Made by a program: the position numbers and the translations under genes. The notes below the pieces were generated by a model. The model worked only from the letters and a program-made list of their open reading frames with translations, was not told the origin of the DNA and ran no database searches. DNA of 64,000 nt from contig DAIMGJ010000004.1 in NCBI GenBank assembly GCA_036723975.1, positions 62,001 to 126,000 on the forward strand, in the 5' to 3' direction. Positions 1 through 7,512 of the stretch are shown one piece after another. Numbering within the stretch: position 1 is the first letter of the stretch; each line of letters opens with the position of its first letter. The DNA is from JAILEN01 sp036723975 (GTDB lineage: Bacteria > Bacillota > Clostridia > Lachnospirales > Lachnospiraceae).

Positions 1-838
1 AGATAATAAATGCCATAGCAGAAGCATATCCAAATACGCCGACACCCTGTCCGAAGGCCTGGTTCCAAATGTAATGCGACATTGTTATTGTCGTATTTGC
101 CGGGCCACCGTTTGTTAAGTTAACGGATTCATCGAACAACTGTAAGGTACCGTTGATAGACATAATTGCGGTCATAACAATCGTCGGGCTTAATAGCGGA
201 ACGGTAATAGACCAAAAGGTTTTCCAGCCGTTTGCACCATCAATCTTTGCAGCTTCATATACGGAATATTCAATATTCTGTAAGCCTGCCAAGAAAAAGA
301 CCATGTTGTAACCGGTCCATCTCCAAATCAAACCAATGATAATAACCGCACGAGCGGTTCCCGGCTGACCGAGCCAGTTAACATTTTCATTGATAATTCC
401 AAGTGCCATAAGCAAGTGATTGATAAGTCCCTCGCGAGCAAACAATGAACGGAAAATCAATGCGTATGATACTAAAGATACCGCACATGGCATAAATACC
501 ATTGTACGGAAAGCACCCCTGAATTTGAGGTCCTTGTTATTCAAAAGCTGAGCCAAAAGAATGGCAAGAATCAGCATTATTGGCACTTCAATAAGTAAAT
601 AAAGATAAGTATTTCCCATGGACTGTAAAAACGTCTTATCCATCGGAATGTTTTTAATATAGTTTACAAATAAAGGGTCTCCCCATTTTAAATTAACGCC
701 CTTACCTGTTTTCAACGATGTAATAAACGCTAAAACCATGGGCCAAAAGCTCATAATAAAGATTAAGATAGATGCTGGAGCAAGGAATATCCATCCGGCA
801 AGTTGTTGCTTCGCTGTAACCGACTTTCCCTTCTTCAT
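1..838 (-). CDS. Sugar ABC transporter permease (MalF/UgpA type), partial
   Basis: Inner-membrane permease of a carbohydrate ABC importer; the gene runs off the left edge, so its C-terminus is missing. The visible 279 residues begin MKKGKSVTAKQQLAGWIF and carry several hydrophobic helices. The EAA loop that contacts the ATPase (EAAKIDGANGWKTFW followed by a Pro-Leu-Leu-Ser stretch) is present. The ATG at 838 is chosen because AAAGGGGG lies nine bases upstream; an in-frame ATG three codons earlier sits too close to that site. It follows the binding-protein gene on the same strand, so the two form one import operon, with a terminator hairpin between them. The substrate cannot be told from sequence. 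Confidence 0.9.
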   Translation of the reverse strand, partial: MKKGKSVTAKQQLAGWIFLAPASILIFIMSFWPMVLAFITSLKTGKGVNLKWGDPLFVNYIKNIPMDKTFLQSMGNTYLYLLIEVPIMLILAILLAQLLNNKDLKFRGAFRTMVFMPCAVSLVSYALIFRSLFAREGLINHLLMALGIINENVNWLGQPGTARAVIIIGLIWRWTGYNMVFFLAGLQNIEYSVYEAAKIDGANGWKTFWSITVPLLSPTIVMTAIMSINGTLQLFDESVNLTNGGPANTTITMSHYIWNQAFGQGVGVFGYASAMAFII

Positions 839-860
839 GGATTGCATCCCCCTTTCTAAT

Positions 861-894
861 AAAAAACGGGGAATCGGAACAGTCCGATTCCCCG
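861..894 (-). terminator. Intra-operon terminator between binding-protein and permease genes
   Basis: A 12-bp perfect stem (867-878 with 883-894) closes a four-base loop and is followed on the minus strand by six T. It lies after the binding-protein stop and before the permease ribosome binding site. Such a hairpin would lower permease expression relative to the binding protein, a known pattern in sugar ABC operons. Confidence 0.8.
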
Positions 895-928
895 CATATT
901 TTGCATAAACCGGTATATACGGTTTTAA

Positions 929-2314
929 TTATAAGGACATCTGTCTTTCAACATCATCCTGTGCAGCCTGAAGCTCAGCAGCCAAATCTGCTCCGCCACC
1001 AGCCTGTGTAGCGTTTGTGATAGCTGTTCCTACAGCTGTACGTAAGTTGTAGTGATAATCACTCTGCTCGATAACCGGTACGTGTGTACCCATTTCTACG
1101 ATGTCAGCGTAAATTGCCTGTCCGTTGAAGTACTCAACACCTTCCTGGTATACATCAGATTCACCTGCAGAGATGCAAGTTGTGATAACACCACCATTCT
1201 TAAGTGCTGCATCATAAGTAGCCTTAGCGCCTTCGCCACCACCAAATGTGTAAGCTAAGAATTCTTTTGCAAGATCAGCTTTTTCACAGTTAGATGTGAT
1301 GTAAAGAGAAGAACCACCGTTTGCTGCATAACCTTCTTTACCGGAAAGAGTAGGAATTGTTGTGATTGCCCACTTACCGGAGTTAGCTTCTACCTGCTCG
1401 ATGGTTGGGATAATCCAGTTACCATTGAATACACCTGCAACCTGATCACCAACGATTGATTCATCAGTGTACTCAGACCAAGAGTTGCAAAGAAGGATAA
1501 CGCCATCATCAGCACCTGTAACAAGTACCTGCATAAGCTTTAAGTAGGTTTCGTTATCAGCGATGTTTGCTTTTCCGTCTTTCCACTGTGACTGGCCTTC
1601 AGCCTGCATCATCATGTATGGGAAGTCATCACCTGAGTGATCCATAGACATTAAATACTTACCGGTCTTTTCTTTTACATCACGACCGATCTCTAACCAA
1701 CGATCCCAAGTAATTCCTGTAACATCGTCGATTGTGTATCCGCACTCTTCAAGGATATCTGTACGATAAGCGAAGATTGCTGTACCGTTATCAACCGGTG
1801 CACCATAGTGCTCACCGTTGATTGTGCTGTAAGAAAGCTTTTCAGCACCGAAGTCATTCCAGTCGATGTCAGCACCTTCAAGTGACTGCCATGCATCCGG
1901 ATAGTTGGTTACATACTGCTGAATGTAGTGATCCTGGAATAAAACGATGTCAGGAAGTGTGCTGTAGTCACCTGCCTGAGCAGCGTTTGTAATGTTGTTC
2001 TCTACATCAGAAGAACCTGAAACAGTGTTGATTTCAAGCTTGAAGTCAGGATTCTTTTCCTGGAAAGCCTTCTCTGCTGCTTCAAGAGCCGGGATATTGA
2101 AGTTTGCATCCCATGCTGCAACTGTAAGAGTGTTAGGATCGTCAGATGTACCACCTAAATCAGCGAGTTCTTCCTCGCCACTTTCTGCAGCAGTTGTTTC
2201 TTCTGCTGAAGAATCAGATGATGCAGTATCTGCTCCACCCTTGTCGCCACAGCCTGCAAAGGCTGTAACAGCCAGCGCACTGGCCAACATAAGAGATAGT
2301 AATTTCTTCTTCAT
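929..2314 (-). CDS. Carbohydrate ABC transporter extracellular solute-binding lipoprotein
   Basis: A 461-residue solute-binding protein of the bacterial extracellular family 1 type, which captures a sugar outside the cell and delivers it to the permease encoded next. Residues 1-21 form a signal peptide ending in the lipobox AFAGC, with Cys22 as the lipidation site. An acidic Ser/Glu-rich linker (about 24-50) follows. The mature domain has the Trp- and Asp-rich composition usual for sugar binders. The start is supported by AAGGAGGG nine bases upstream. An AraC regulator is encoded just upstream on the same strand, which suggests local control, but the ligand is unknown. Confidence 0.92.
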   Translation of the reverse strand: MKKKLLSLMLASALAVTAFAGCGDKGGADTASSDSSAEETTAAESGEEELADLGGTSDDPNTLTVAAWDANFNIPALEAAEKAFQEKNPDFKLEINTVSGSSDVENNITNAAQAGDYSTLPDIVLFQDHYIQQYVTNYPDAWQSLEGADIDWNDFGAEKLSYSTINGEHYGAPVDNGTAIFAYRTDILEECGYTIDDVTGITWDRWLEIGRDVKEKTGKYLMSMDHSGDDFPYMMMQAEGQSQWKDGKANIADNETYLKLMQVLVTGADDGVILLCNSWSEYTDESIVGDQVAGVFNGNWIIPTIEQVEANSGKWAITTIPTLSGKEGYAANGGSSLYITSNCEKADLAKEFLAYTFGGGEGAKATYDAALKNGGVITTCISAGESDVYQEGVEYFNGQAIYADIVEMGTHVPVIEQSDYHYNLRTAVGTAITNATQAGGGADLAAELQAAQDDVERQMSL

Positions 2315-2343
2315 TAAAGTTAACCCTCCTTTTTACCTGAAGA

Positions 2344-2424
2344 CTCTCGTGATTTTTCACAAGAAAACTTCATCTCTCTTAAAATCTGTGTACATTATAA
2401 CTAGATTCTCGTGAAAATTGTTTA
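2344..2424 (-). promoter_or_regulatory. Upstream region of sugar ABC operon: -10 box and direct repeats
   Basis: On the minus strand TATAAT occurs at 2399-2394, but no good -35 box is seen at normal spacing. Two copies of TCACGAGA(A/G)TC lie near 2414-2404 and 2352-2342, about 62 bp apart and in the same orientation, one on each side of the -10 box. A weak -35 with flanking direct repeats fits an activator-dependent promoter, plausibly using the neighbouring AraC protein. The operator role is inference. Confidence 0.45.
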
Positions 2425-2459
2425 CATATTCGCCCGATATTTATGCAAAAACGACTATC

Positions 2460-2492
2460 AAAAAAAGAAACGCCCCAAAATTAGGGCGTTTC
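2460..2492 (-). terminator. Terminator downstream of AraC gene
   Basis: GAAACGCCC (minus strand) pairs with GGGCGTTTC across a short loop (2467-2475 with 2484-2492), followed by seven T on the minus strand (2466-2460). It lies about 110 bp after the AraC stop and separates that gene from the ABC transporter promoter. Confidence 0.8.
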
Positions 2493-2599
2493 TAAACAGA
2501 AAAGTTTCGTAAATTTATCTGTTTTTCCTTATATTTTCCATGTTTTTTGTGCAACACATACAATTTTGCGCTTCCGCTTTTGTGAAAAATATGCAAAAA

Positions 2600-3541
2600 C
2601 TACTCTTTGCCTTCCCATCCGGGTTGAGCGGAAATCCTGAAGTTGGATAAAATACCGTCGTGTTTTTGCTCCTGGTGCTTCCACTGATATGGAGTCATTC
2701 CGGTTAAACGCTTGAAATTTCTGTTAAAAGTAGATGGCGTCTGATATCCCACGCGGAAACACACGTCTTCCATAGAAATATCTTCTTTTTGAATTAAGCC
2801 GCATGCTTTGTCAATTCGAACCAAATTTACGTATTCCACCGGTTTCATATTCATGGTTTCTTCGAAGATTCTGCGGAAATGACTCTCCGACAAGCCGGAG
2901 TTTCCAGCCATATCGGAGATTTTTATCTCCTCATTGTAATGATCGTTTACATATTTTATGGCATTTTTAATATAATTATTCACGCGATTGGCACGCTTTG
3001 CCTGCTCACGCTCCTCATCCAATCGAAGCATCTCCACGACTAATGCATACAGGTATCCCTTTACACTCTCCTTATAATATAGTGGCTTTTCCCGATATTC
3101 CTGGATAATGGACTGAATCAGCTTTGCCATAAGAGGATGGTTTTCTCTGGTCTTTAGCGTTCCTCTTTTATTGATGATACGAATCATATCCTCGGAAGAA
3201 ATCTCGCCCGATTGCGCAATATCACGAATGAACTCTTCTATATTGATAAACAGAAACTCCCATTTACAAATGTTTCCGGGCTTCGAAATCGTGGTATGGG
3301 GTATGTTCGCCGGGATAATGGTAAACATGTTGTCTCCGTAATGGTAGGATCGATTCTCAATAATCATCTCTCCGTCCCCATGGTAGCAATAGCCGATTTC
3401 CATATAATTATGGAAATGCAGCATGCGACCATAGCCTAAGCCGTACTCCTGCTCCCAGCCTTTTCCCAGCTTTGGAAGCACATACTCTTCCCGCGGAATG
3501 TCGTAATATCGAAATTCGATTTTTTGCTTTTCTCTTGACAT
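2600..3541 (-). CDS. AraC family transcriptional regulator
   Basis: A 313-residue regulator. The N-terminal half (about 35-110) is a cupin-type sensing domain with an HFHNYMEIGYCYHG stretch and a later IIPANIPHTT, typical of sugar-responsive AraC proteins. The C-terminal 100 residues carry two helix-turn-helix motifs (about 205-225 and 254-275), including FRRIFEETMNMKPVEYV and the signature FNRNFKRLTGMTPYQWK. The ATG at 3541 has AGGAAAA upstream. It is encoded immediately upstream of the sugar importer in the same direction but with its own terminator, so control of that importer is likely though not proven. Confidence 0.9.
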   Translation of the reverse strand: MSREKQKIEFRYYDIPREEYVLPKLGKGWEQEYGLGYGRMLHFHNYMEIGYCYHGDGEMIIENRSYHYGDNMFTIIPANIPHTTISKPGNICKWEFLFINIEEFIRDIAQSGEISSEDMIRIINKRGTLKTRENHPLMAKLIQSIIQEYREKPLYYKESVKGYLYALVVEMLRLDEEREQAKRANRVNNYIKNAIKYVNDHYNEEIKISDMAGNSGLSESHFRRIFEETMNMKPVEYVNLVRIDKACGLIQKEDISMEDVCFRVGYQTPSTFNRNFKRLTGMTPYQWKHQEQKHDGILSNFRISAQPGWEGKE

Positions 3542-3607
3542 ATTTTTTTCCTATTTTCGATACAAATTTTTTATAAATTTACCACGGATGGTCGAAAATG
3601 ACAAGAA

Positions 3608-5173
3608 TCACATACCATTATCTAACATCAACCCTTCCTCTGTTAGGGTATACGTTTTGGTGCAAACCTCGTTGATGTACTTTCTGTCGTGAGAAATGCT
3701 GATTACCGCTCCGGGAAACGCTGCAATCATTTTTCGAATGACCGGTCCAGAAAGGGGCGAAAAGTTTCTCGTTGGTTCATCCAGAATAAGGACATTGGCA
3801 TCGGACAGACTCATCTTTAAAAGAAGTACCTTGGCTTTCTGGCCACCTGACAATTCCCGAATCGGATGATCCATCTCATCCGGCGTATATTTTAAAGACC
3901 CAAGATAGGTTCGGATGCGAGTTCGAACCGCCTTATCCCCTGTAACATCCAAAAACTCCACCGGAGTCACATCCAAATCCAACAAATCCTCATAGTTCTG
4001 TGGCATATACTGAGCTCGTATATCCTTCCGCGAAAGAAGCTCCTCCGCTATCTTTTTAAGAAGCGTCGTTTTTCCGACTCCGTTCGTACCGACAATGCAG
4101 ATTTTCTCCGGCCCTCTTACCATTAAAAAGATATTGTGGGAAAGGACTTTGCTTTCATCGGGAGTTTTTAATTCATCCAGAGCATACTCAATCACCGTCT
4201 TACCTGCCGGCATCCCTGCCTCAGCACTTCCCAGCTTAAAAAAGATTGCTTCCTCCTGCTCCGGCATTTGGGTCATTTTTTCATCCATCTTTTCAAAGCG
4301 CTTCCCCATCGCCTTTACGGTATGCATCTTATCCTTAAGATTTCTGGCCGCCTGCATTTTATCGGCAAGGTCCTTTCCTGCACCGTTTATGGTGTATTGC
4401 GCCCGATTCACCTTTTGTAGAATGCGGTTATATTTTTCCTCCCGCAGTTTCTTCTCCCTGCGGTCGTTTTTTGCCTGCTGTTCCTGCCTGTCAAAACTGT
4501 CAATTCTTCTTTTGATGTAGTTTTCATAATTGTCTTTTACAATCGTATATCTTGACTTGGTTTTTCGCATGATCTGTTCCAAATGAATAATCACGTTGGC
4601 GGTATTTTCAATCAGGGTTTCATCATGAGAAATAAAAAGAACAATGTGCTTCCAGCCCTTGATTAGTTTTTCCAAAAGCTCCAGCGTACTTATATCAATA
4701 TCGTTGGAAGGCTCGTCCAACAAAAGGACCGTGGGCTCATCCATAAAGATTCTCATAAGCTGCGCTTTTACTTTTTCTCCACCGGACAGACTCCCCATTA
4801 GCTGGTCGCTGTAAAAAAACTCAAATGGCACCTGAAACTGATTTGCCATTTCAGAAAGCTCCTTTGGGGTTTTATCAAAAAACAAAGCTCCTTCCGAAAA
4901 ATAGGCATACAAGGTTTTGTCCCTGTCTCCTTCCGGAAGCTCCTGCGGCAAATAGCCAAGCCTTTCTTTGCCAAAAATCCTTTCCCCTCTGCACTCGGTA
5001 TACTCCTCCGCGAGATTTGGGTCATAGATCCATTTCATAAGCGTAGACTTTCCGTTTCCCTCCTCGCCTATGATTACTGCTTTATCCCCGTTGTTTAATA
5101 CCATATTGAATTTATCAAGAATTACCCTTAAATCCTTGCGATGCGTTATCGTCAGGTCTTTTATCTGTAACAT
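3608..5173 (-). CDS. ABC-F family ATP-binding cassette ATPase
   Basis: A 521-residue protein with two ABC cassettes and no membrane segments, which is the ABC-F layout. Members act on ribosomes as translation factors or antibiotic-protection proteins. Cassette 1 has Walker A GEEGNGKST, signature SLSGGEKVK and Walker B VLLLDEPSNDID. A charged linker of about 80 residues follows, then cassette 2 with GTNGVGKTT, ELSGGQKAK and VLILDEPT. The ATG at 5173 is preferred because AGGAG lies ten bases upstream; in-frame ATG or TTG codons further up lack good spacing. The leader holds a terminator and short reading frames, as is common for antibiotic-inducible ABC-F genes. A resistance role is inference. 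Confidence 0.88.
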   Translation of the reverse strand: MLQIKDLTITHRKDLRVILDKFNMVLNNGDKAVIIGEEGNGKSTLMKWIYDPNLAEEYTECRGERIFGKERLGYLPQELPEGDRDKTLYAYFSEGALFFDKTPKELSEMANQFQVPFEFFYSDQLMGSLSGGEKVKAQLMRIFMDEPTVLLLDEPSNDIDISTLELLEKLIKGWKHIVLFISHDETLIENTANVIIHLEQIMRKTKSRYTIVKDNYENYIKRRIDSFDRQEQQAKNDRREKKLREEKYNRILQKVNRAQYTINGAGKDLADKMQAARNLKDKMHTVKAMGKRFEKMDEKMTQMPEQEEAIFFKLGSAEAGMPAGKTVIEYALDELKTPDESKVLSHNIFLMVRGPEKICIVGTNGVGKTTLLKKIAEELLSRKDIRAQYMPQNYEDLLDLDVTPVEFLDVTGDKAVRTRIRTYLGSLKYTPDEMDHPIRELSGGQKAKVLLLKMSLSDANVLILDEPTRNFSPLSGPVIRKMIAAFPGAVISISHDRKYINEVCTKTYTLTEEGLMLDNGM

Positions 5174-5174
5174 T

Positions 5175-5243
5175 TTAGTCATTCTCCTTTCGTATGACCG
5201 CCACAAAAAACGAGCCTATTTTGCATACGCAAAATAGACTCAT
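5175..5243 (-). CDS. Putative 22-residue leader peptide overlapping the ABC-F attenuator
   Basis: An ATG at 5243 opens a short frame (MSLFCVCKIGSFFVAVIRK then END) whose TAA ends one base before the ABC-F start codon. Its first codons cover the 5' arm of the terminator hairpin, so a ribosome paused there would stop the hairpin forming and allow read-through. AGTAGG about nine bases upstream is a weak ribosome binding site. No homologue is recognised, and translation is inferred from position only. Confidence 0.4.
   Translation of the reverse strand: MSLFCVCKIGSFFVAVIRKEND
5203..5241 (-). terminator. Attenuator terminator in ABC-F leader
   Basis: A 13-bp stem (5212-5224 with 5229-5241, one G-U pair in the RNA) with a four-base loop is followed on the minus strand by GTTTTTT. 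An upstream segment at 5264-5273 (AGCCTATTTT in the RNA sense) is perfectly complementary to the 3' arm and so could form the competing antiterminator. This arrangement within 40 bases of the start codon is typical of attenuation. Confidence 0.75.
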
Positions 5244-5256
5244 ACAAATAGACCTA

Positions 5257-5283
5257 CTATATAAAAATAGGCTTAGAATGCAT
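5257..5283 (-). CDS. Putative 8-residue leader peptide MHSKPIFI
   Basis: ATG at 5283 and TAG at 5259-5257 bound an eight-codon frame that spans the antiterminator segment of the ABC-F leader. Ribosome position here would decide which hairpin forms. There is no strong ribosome binding site, so this is less certain than the second leader frame. Confidence 0.25.
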   Translation of the reverse strand: MHSKPIFI

Positions 5284-5489
5284 GATAATCCAGATTAAGC
5301 GTACACAAAAAAGCTGCCATGGCAGCATCCTCATTACAAATCGTGTTCACTCAAGCTAAATTATCGAATATTCATTCCTTCACCTATGCGATTAACGCTC
5401 TTTCTTTTTATTTACAAATGTTATGCTATCACCAAAAGATTCTTCTTGCAAGCGAAAATCAATCATTTTCTTCCCAGCCCTTACTTACG

Positions 5490-5795
5490 TTAGATATAAT
5501 CGAAGATTCCCTGTATAGCATCTGTGATATTGATAATATCCGGATAATGAATCCTATCTATCTTTGAATATCCTCTGATATTTAAGTCAAGAAGTGCCAT
5601 TTTTTCACATTGCACATAACCTTCAACATCTTCAGCCTTGATCTGTATGTGTAATGGTCCAGCTTCTCCTTTTTCATATATAGGACAACCAATTATCTCA
5701 TAAGTCTGATTAAAGAAATCTTTACTTACCACCAGAACCGGTTTTTTAATATGTTCAATCTTAAGTATATCCCCCTGATGCAATTCCTCTTTCAT
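5490..5795 (-). CDS. MazF/PemK-like toxin
   Basis: A 101-residue protein resembling the PemK/MazF family of ribosome-independent or ribosome-associated mRNA interferases. The family pattern is visible as QGDILKIEHIKKPVLVVS near the start, then GCPIYEKG, a PLHIQI strand, GYVQCEKMALLDL and a C-terminal helix after DIINITDAI. The ATG at 5795 is preferred to a TTG two codons upstream; it overlaps the antitoxin stop as TAATG, so the two are translationally coupled. The length is slightly short of the usual 105-120. The pairing with an AbrB-type antitoxin strengthens the call. Confidence 0.78.
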   Translation of the reverse strand: MKEELHQGDILKIEHIKKPVLVVSKDFFNQTYEIIGCPIYEKGEAGPLHIQIKAEDVEGYVQCEKMALLDLNIRGYSKIDRIHYPDIINITDAIQGIFDYI

Positions 5796-6037
5796 TACCA
5801 AATCTCTCTTCCTACCGTTTCACCCCAGTCAAACTCACCATCCAAATGAAGCTGCCCACCAAATTCTGCAGCACGCTCTTCTAATGTTTTATGCCTAATT
5901 GGTTTAACAAGCATTATCATTCCATTAGATACTTTTACATCAAGAACATCATCAACTGAAACCTCTGCTTCCTGAAGCACTTCTTTTGGTATTCTAATTC
6001 CCTGGCTATTGCCCCATGCCTTTACTTGAGCCTGCAT
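5795..6037 (-). CDS. MazE-like AbrB-fold antitoxin
   Basis: An 80-residue protein with a SpoVT/AbrB DNA-binding fold: QVKAWGNSQGIRIPKEVLQE, then a DVLDVKVSNGMIMLVKP strand pair. The C-terminal acidic and aromatic tail ending DWGETVGREIW would bind the toxin. AAAGGAGGTG seven bases before the ATG fixes the start at 6037. It is encoded first in the pair, as is usual for mazEF. A palindrome over its own -10 box suggests autoregulation. Confidence 0.82.
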   Translation of the reverse strand: MQAQVKAWGNSQGIRIPKEVLQEAEVSVDDVLDVKVSNGMIMLVKPIRHKTLEERAAEFGGQLHLDGEFDWGETVGREIW

Positions 6038-6056
6038 AAGCAACACCTCCTTTTGT

Positions 6057-6091
6057 ATATACATTGTATATCCTCTGAATCAAAAAGGCAA
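6057..6091 (-). promoter_or_regulatory. mazEF promoter with overlapping operator palindrome
   Basis: Minus strand TTGCCT (6091-6086), a 17-base spacer and TACAAT (6068-6063) make a fair sigma-A promoter. The palindrome ATATACATTGTATAT (6057-6071) covers the -10 box and is a likely binding site for the AbrB-type antitoxin. Confidence 0.6.
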
Positions 6092-6253
6092 CACTTACGC
6101 TATCCATACCATCTACTTCCTTGCTACAAGATACATGACCAGCCATCCAAAAGACTCTGTCCCGGAATCCAAACCTTCTGAGATTAGATTAAGAAGCTGT
6201 CCAAACAGCACTCCGCACACCGGACAGCAGATTAAGAATATCTTTTTGAAATG

Positions 6254-6293
6254 AAAAAAGACACTTCTTAGAATCGCTTCTAAAAAGTGTCTT
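6254..6293 (-). terminator. Terminator of the rpsF-ssb-rpsR operon
   Basis: A 16-bp stem (6258-6273 with 6278-6293) with a four-base loop and six T on the minus strand lies 16 bp after the rpsR stop. The 6100-6250 stretch between it and the mazE promoter has no gene or clear motif. Confidence 0.88.
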
Positions 6294-6309
6294 TAAAAGT
6301 TTTATCAAC

Positions 6310-6555
6310 TTAGTCCTGTACGTAAGGCATGAGTGCAACGTGACGAGCGCGCTTAATAGCTACTGTCAATGCTCTCTGATGCTTAGCACAGTTTCCGGTA
6401 ATACGACGAGGAAGAATTTTACCTCTTTCAGAGATATACTTCTTTAACTTCGCTGTATCCTTGTAATCAATTACATTATCTTTACCGCAGAATACACAAA
6501 CTTTTTTTCTTCTGCGCATAGGTCTTCTTCTTGATCCGTCTGCTTTGAAAGCCAT
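6310..6555 (-). CDS. rpsR: 30S ribosomal protein S18
   Basis: An 81-residue ribosomal protein that binds next to S6 on the small-subunit platform. The family core KVCVFCGKDNVIDYKDT, KLKKYISERGKILPRRITG and KHQRALTVAIKRARHVALM is complete. It retains a CxxC pair at its start, which suggests a zinc-binding form. It is last in the conserved rpsF-ssb-rpsR operon, 16 bases after ssb, and is followed by a strong terminator. Confidence 0.97.
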   Translation of the reverse strand: MAFKADGSRRRPMRRRKKVCVFCGKDNVIDYKDTAKLKKYISERGKILPRRITGNCAKHQRALTVAIKRARHVALMPYVQD

Positions 6556-6571
6556 GATTTTACCTCCTTAC

Positions 6572-6991
6572 TTAAAAGGGTAATTGTTCATCCACATTAT
6601 CCGGAATATTTAAGAAATCACTTCCTGCATCGGTGCTTGGGCCCTGAGAATAATCTCCGCCGCCTGCCTGAGAAGCATTTTTGCTCTCTGCAAACTCGAT
6701 GTTGTTGGTAATAATCTGATAAGAACGAACTTCCTGACCATCTTTATTCGTATAGTTGTTCTGCTGGATTTCTCCCTCCAAAAGAACCTTGGTACCTTTC
6801 TTAAGATACTTCTCTACGAACTCGCCCTGCTTACCGAAAGCAGTGCAGTTAAAGAAGTCAGCTTCTGCCTGTCCTTCTCTCTTAAATCTACGATCAACGG
6901 CAAGAGAAAAACTTGCGATTCCTGTGCCGCTCTGTCCATAACGCATTTCCGGGTCACGTGTTAAACGTCCCATTAAAATTACTTTGTTCAT
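6572..6991 (-). CDS. ssb: Single-stranded DNA-binding protein
   Basis: A 139-residue SSB that coats single-stranded DNA in replication and repair. The OB fold (about 1-105) begins MNKVILMGRLTRDPEMRY and contains the ASFSLAVDRRF strand. A short Gly/Ser-rich linker leads to the acidic tip VDEQLPF, which recruits partner proteins. Its place between rpsF and rpsR is the standard arrangement in Firmicutes. Confidence 0.97.
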   Translation of the reverse strand: MNKVILMGRLTRDPEMRYGQSGTGIASFSLAVDRRFKREGQAEADFFNCTAFGKQGEFVEKYLKKGTKVLLEGEIQQNNYTNKDGQEVRSYQIITNNIEFAESKNASQAGGGDYSQGPSTDAGSDFLNIPDNVDEQLPF

Positions 6992-7017
6992 AGTTCCATT
7001 CTCCTTAAATAAAAACC

Positions 7018-7308
7018 CTATGCCTCGTCTTTACGAACACATAAGAAACGAAGAACGTTATCCATGATACGAACATTCTCTTCAATCTGAGCCGGAGCGT
7101 CTGCTTCTGCTTCAAACTGAATGAAATAGTAGAATGCTTCGTCCATCTTCTGGATTTCGTAAGCAGTCTTCTGCTTACCCCAATCTTCAACGTCAGTCAC
7201 GTTGCCGCCAAAACGAGTGATATATTCCTTCGCTTTTTCAACTGTGGCAGTTCTGGCTTCGTCTTCGATCTTCGCATTCACAACGAGTGCTAATTCATAC
7301 TTGTTCAT
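7018..7308 (-). CDS. rpsF: 30S ribosomal protein S6
   Basis: A 96-residue ribosomal protein with the S6 ferredoxin-like fold: MNKYELALVVNAKIEDEA at the start, an EDWGKQKTAYEIQKM strand and the LRFLCVRKDEA end. It is the first gene of the rpsF-ssb-rpsR operon. AAAGGAGG precedes the ATG. A leader hairpin directly upstream resembles the S6:S18 autoregulatory site. Confidence 0.97.
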   Translation of the reverse strand: MNKYELALVVNAKIEDEARTATVEKAKEYITRFGGNVTDVEDWGKQKTAYEIQKMDEAFYYFIQFEAEADAPAQIEENVRIMDNVLRFLCVRKDEA

Positions 7309-7334
7309 GCTTTTTACCTCCTTTTGGTCTAGTG

Positions 7335-7357
7335 GCCCCGAATATCAGTTTCGGAGC
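7335..7357 (-). promoter_or_regulatory. rpsF leader hairpin, candidate S6:S18 autoregulatory site
   Basis: In the RNA sense GCUCCGAA pairs with UUCGGGGC around a seven-base loop, ending about 25 bases before the rpsF start. Known S6:S18 leaders have a hairpin with CCG and GGGGC elements at this place. The match is by eye. Confidence 0.55.
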
Positions 7358-7512
7358 AAGGATATAATATTTATACCACGGTCTTCAATATTATCATCTA
7401 TCATCCGTAATTTCAAGGTAAATTTTATTAAATTTTGTTTATTTTTATTAAAATTCTTTAAACAAATTTCACACCACAAGATATGGCGATTCCTTTGTGC
7501 TTTAACCACATT

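Noticed and set aside
5313..5326. Palindrome GCTGCCATGGCAGC followed by T on the minus strand, as a terminator
   Set aside because: The stem is only five base pairs with a realistic loop. It could end the mazEF transcript weakly, but it is not strong enough to list.
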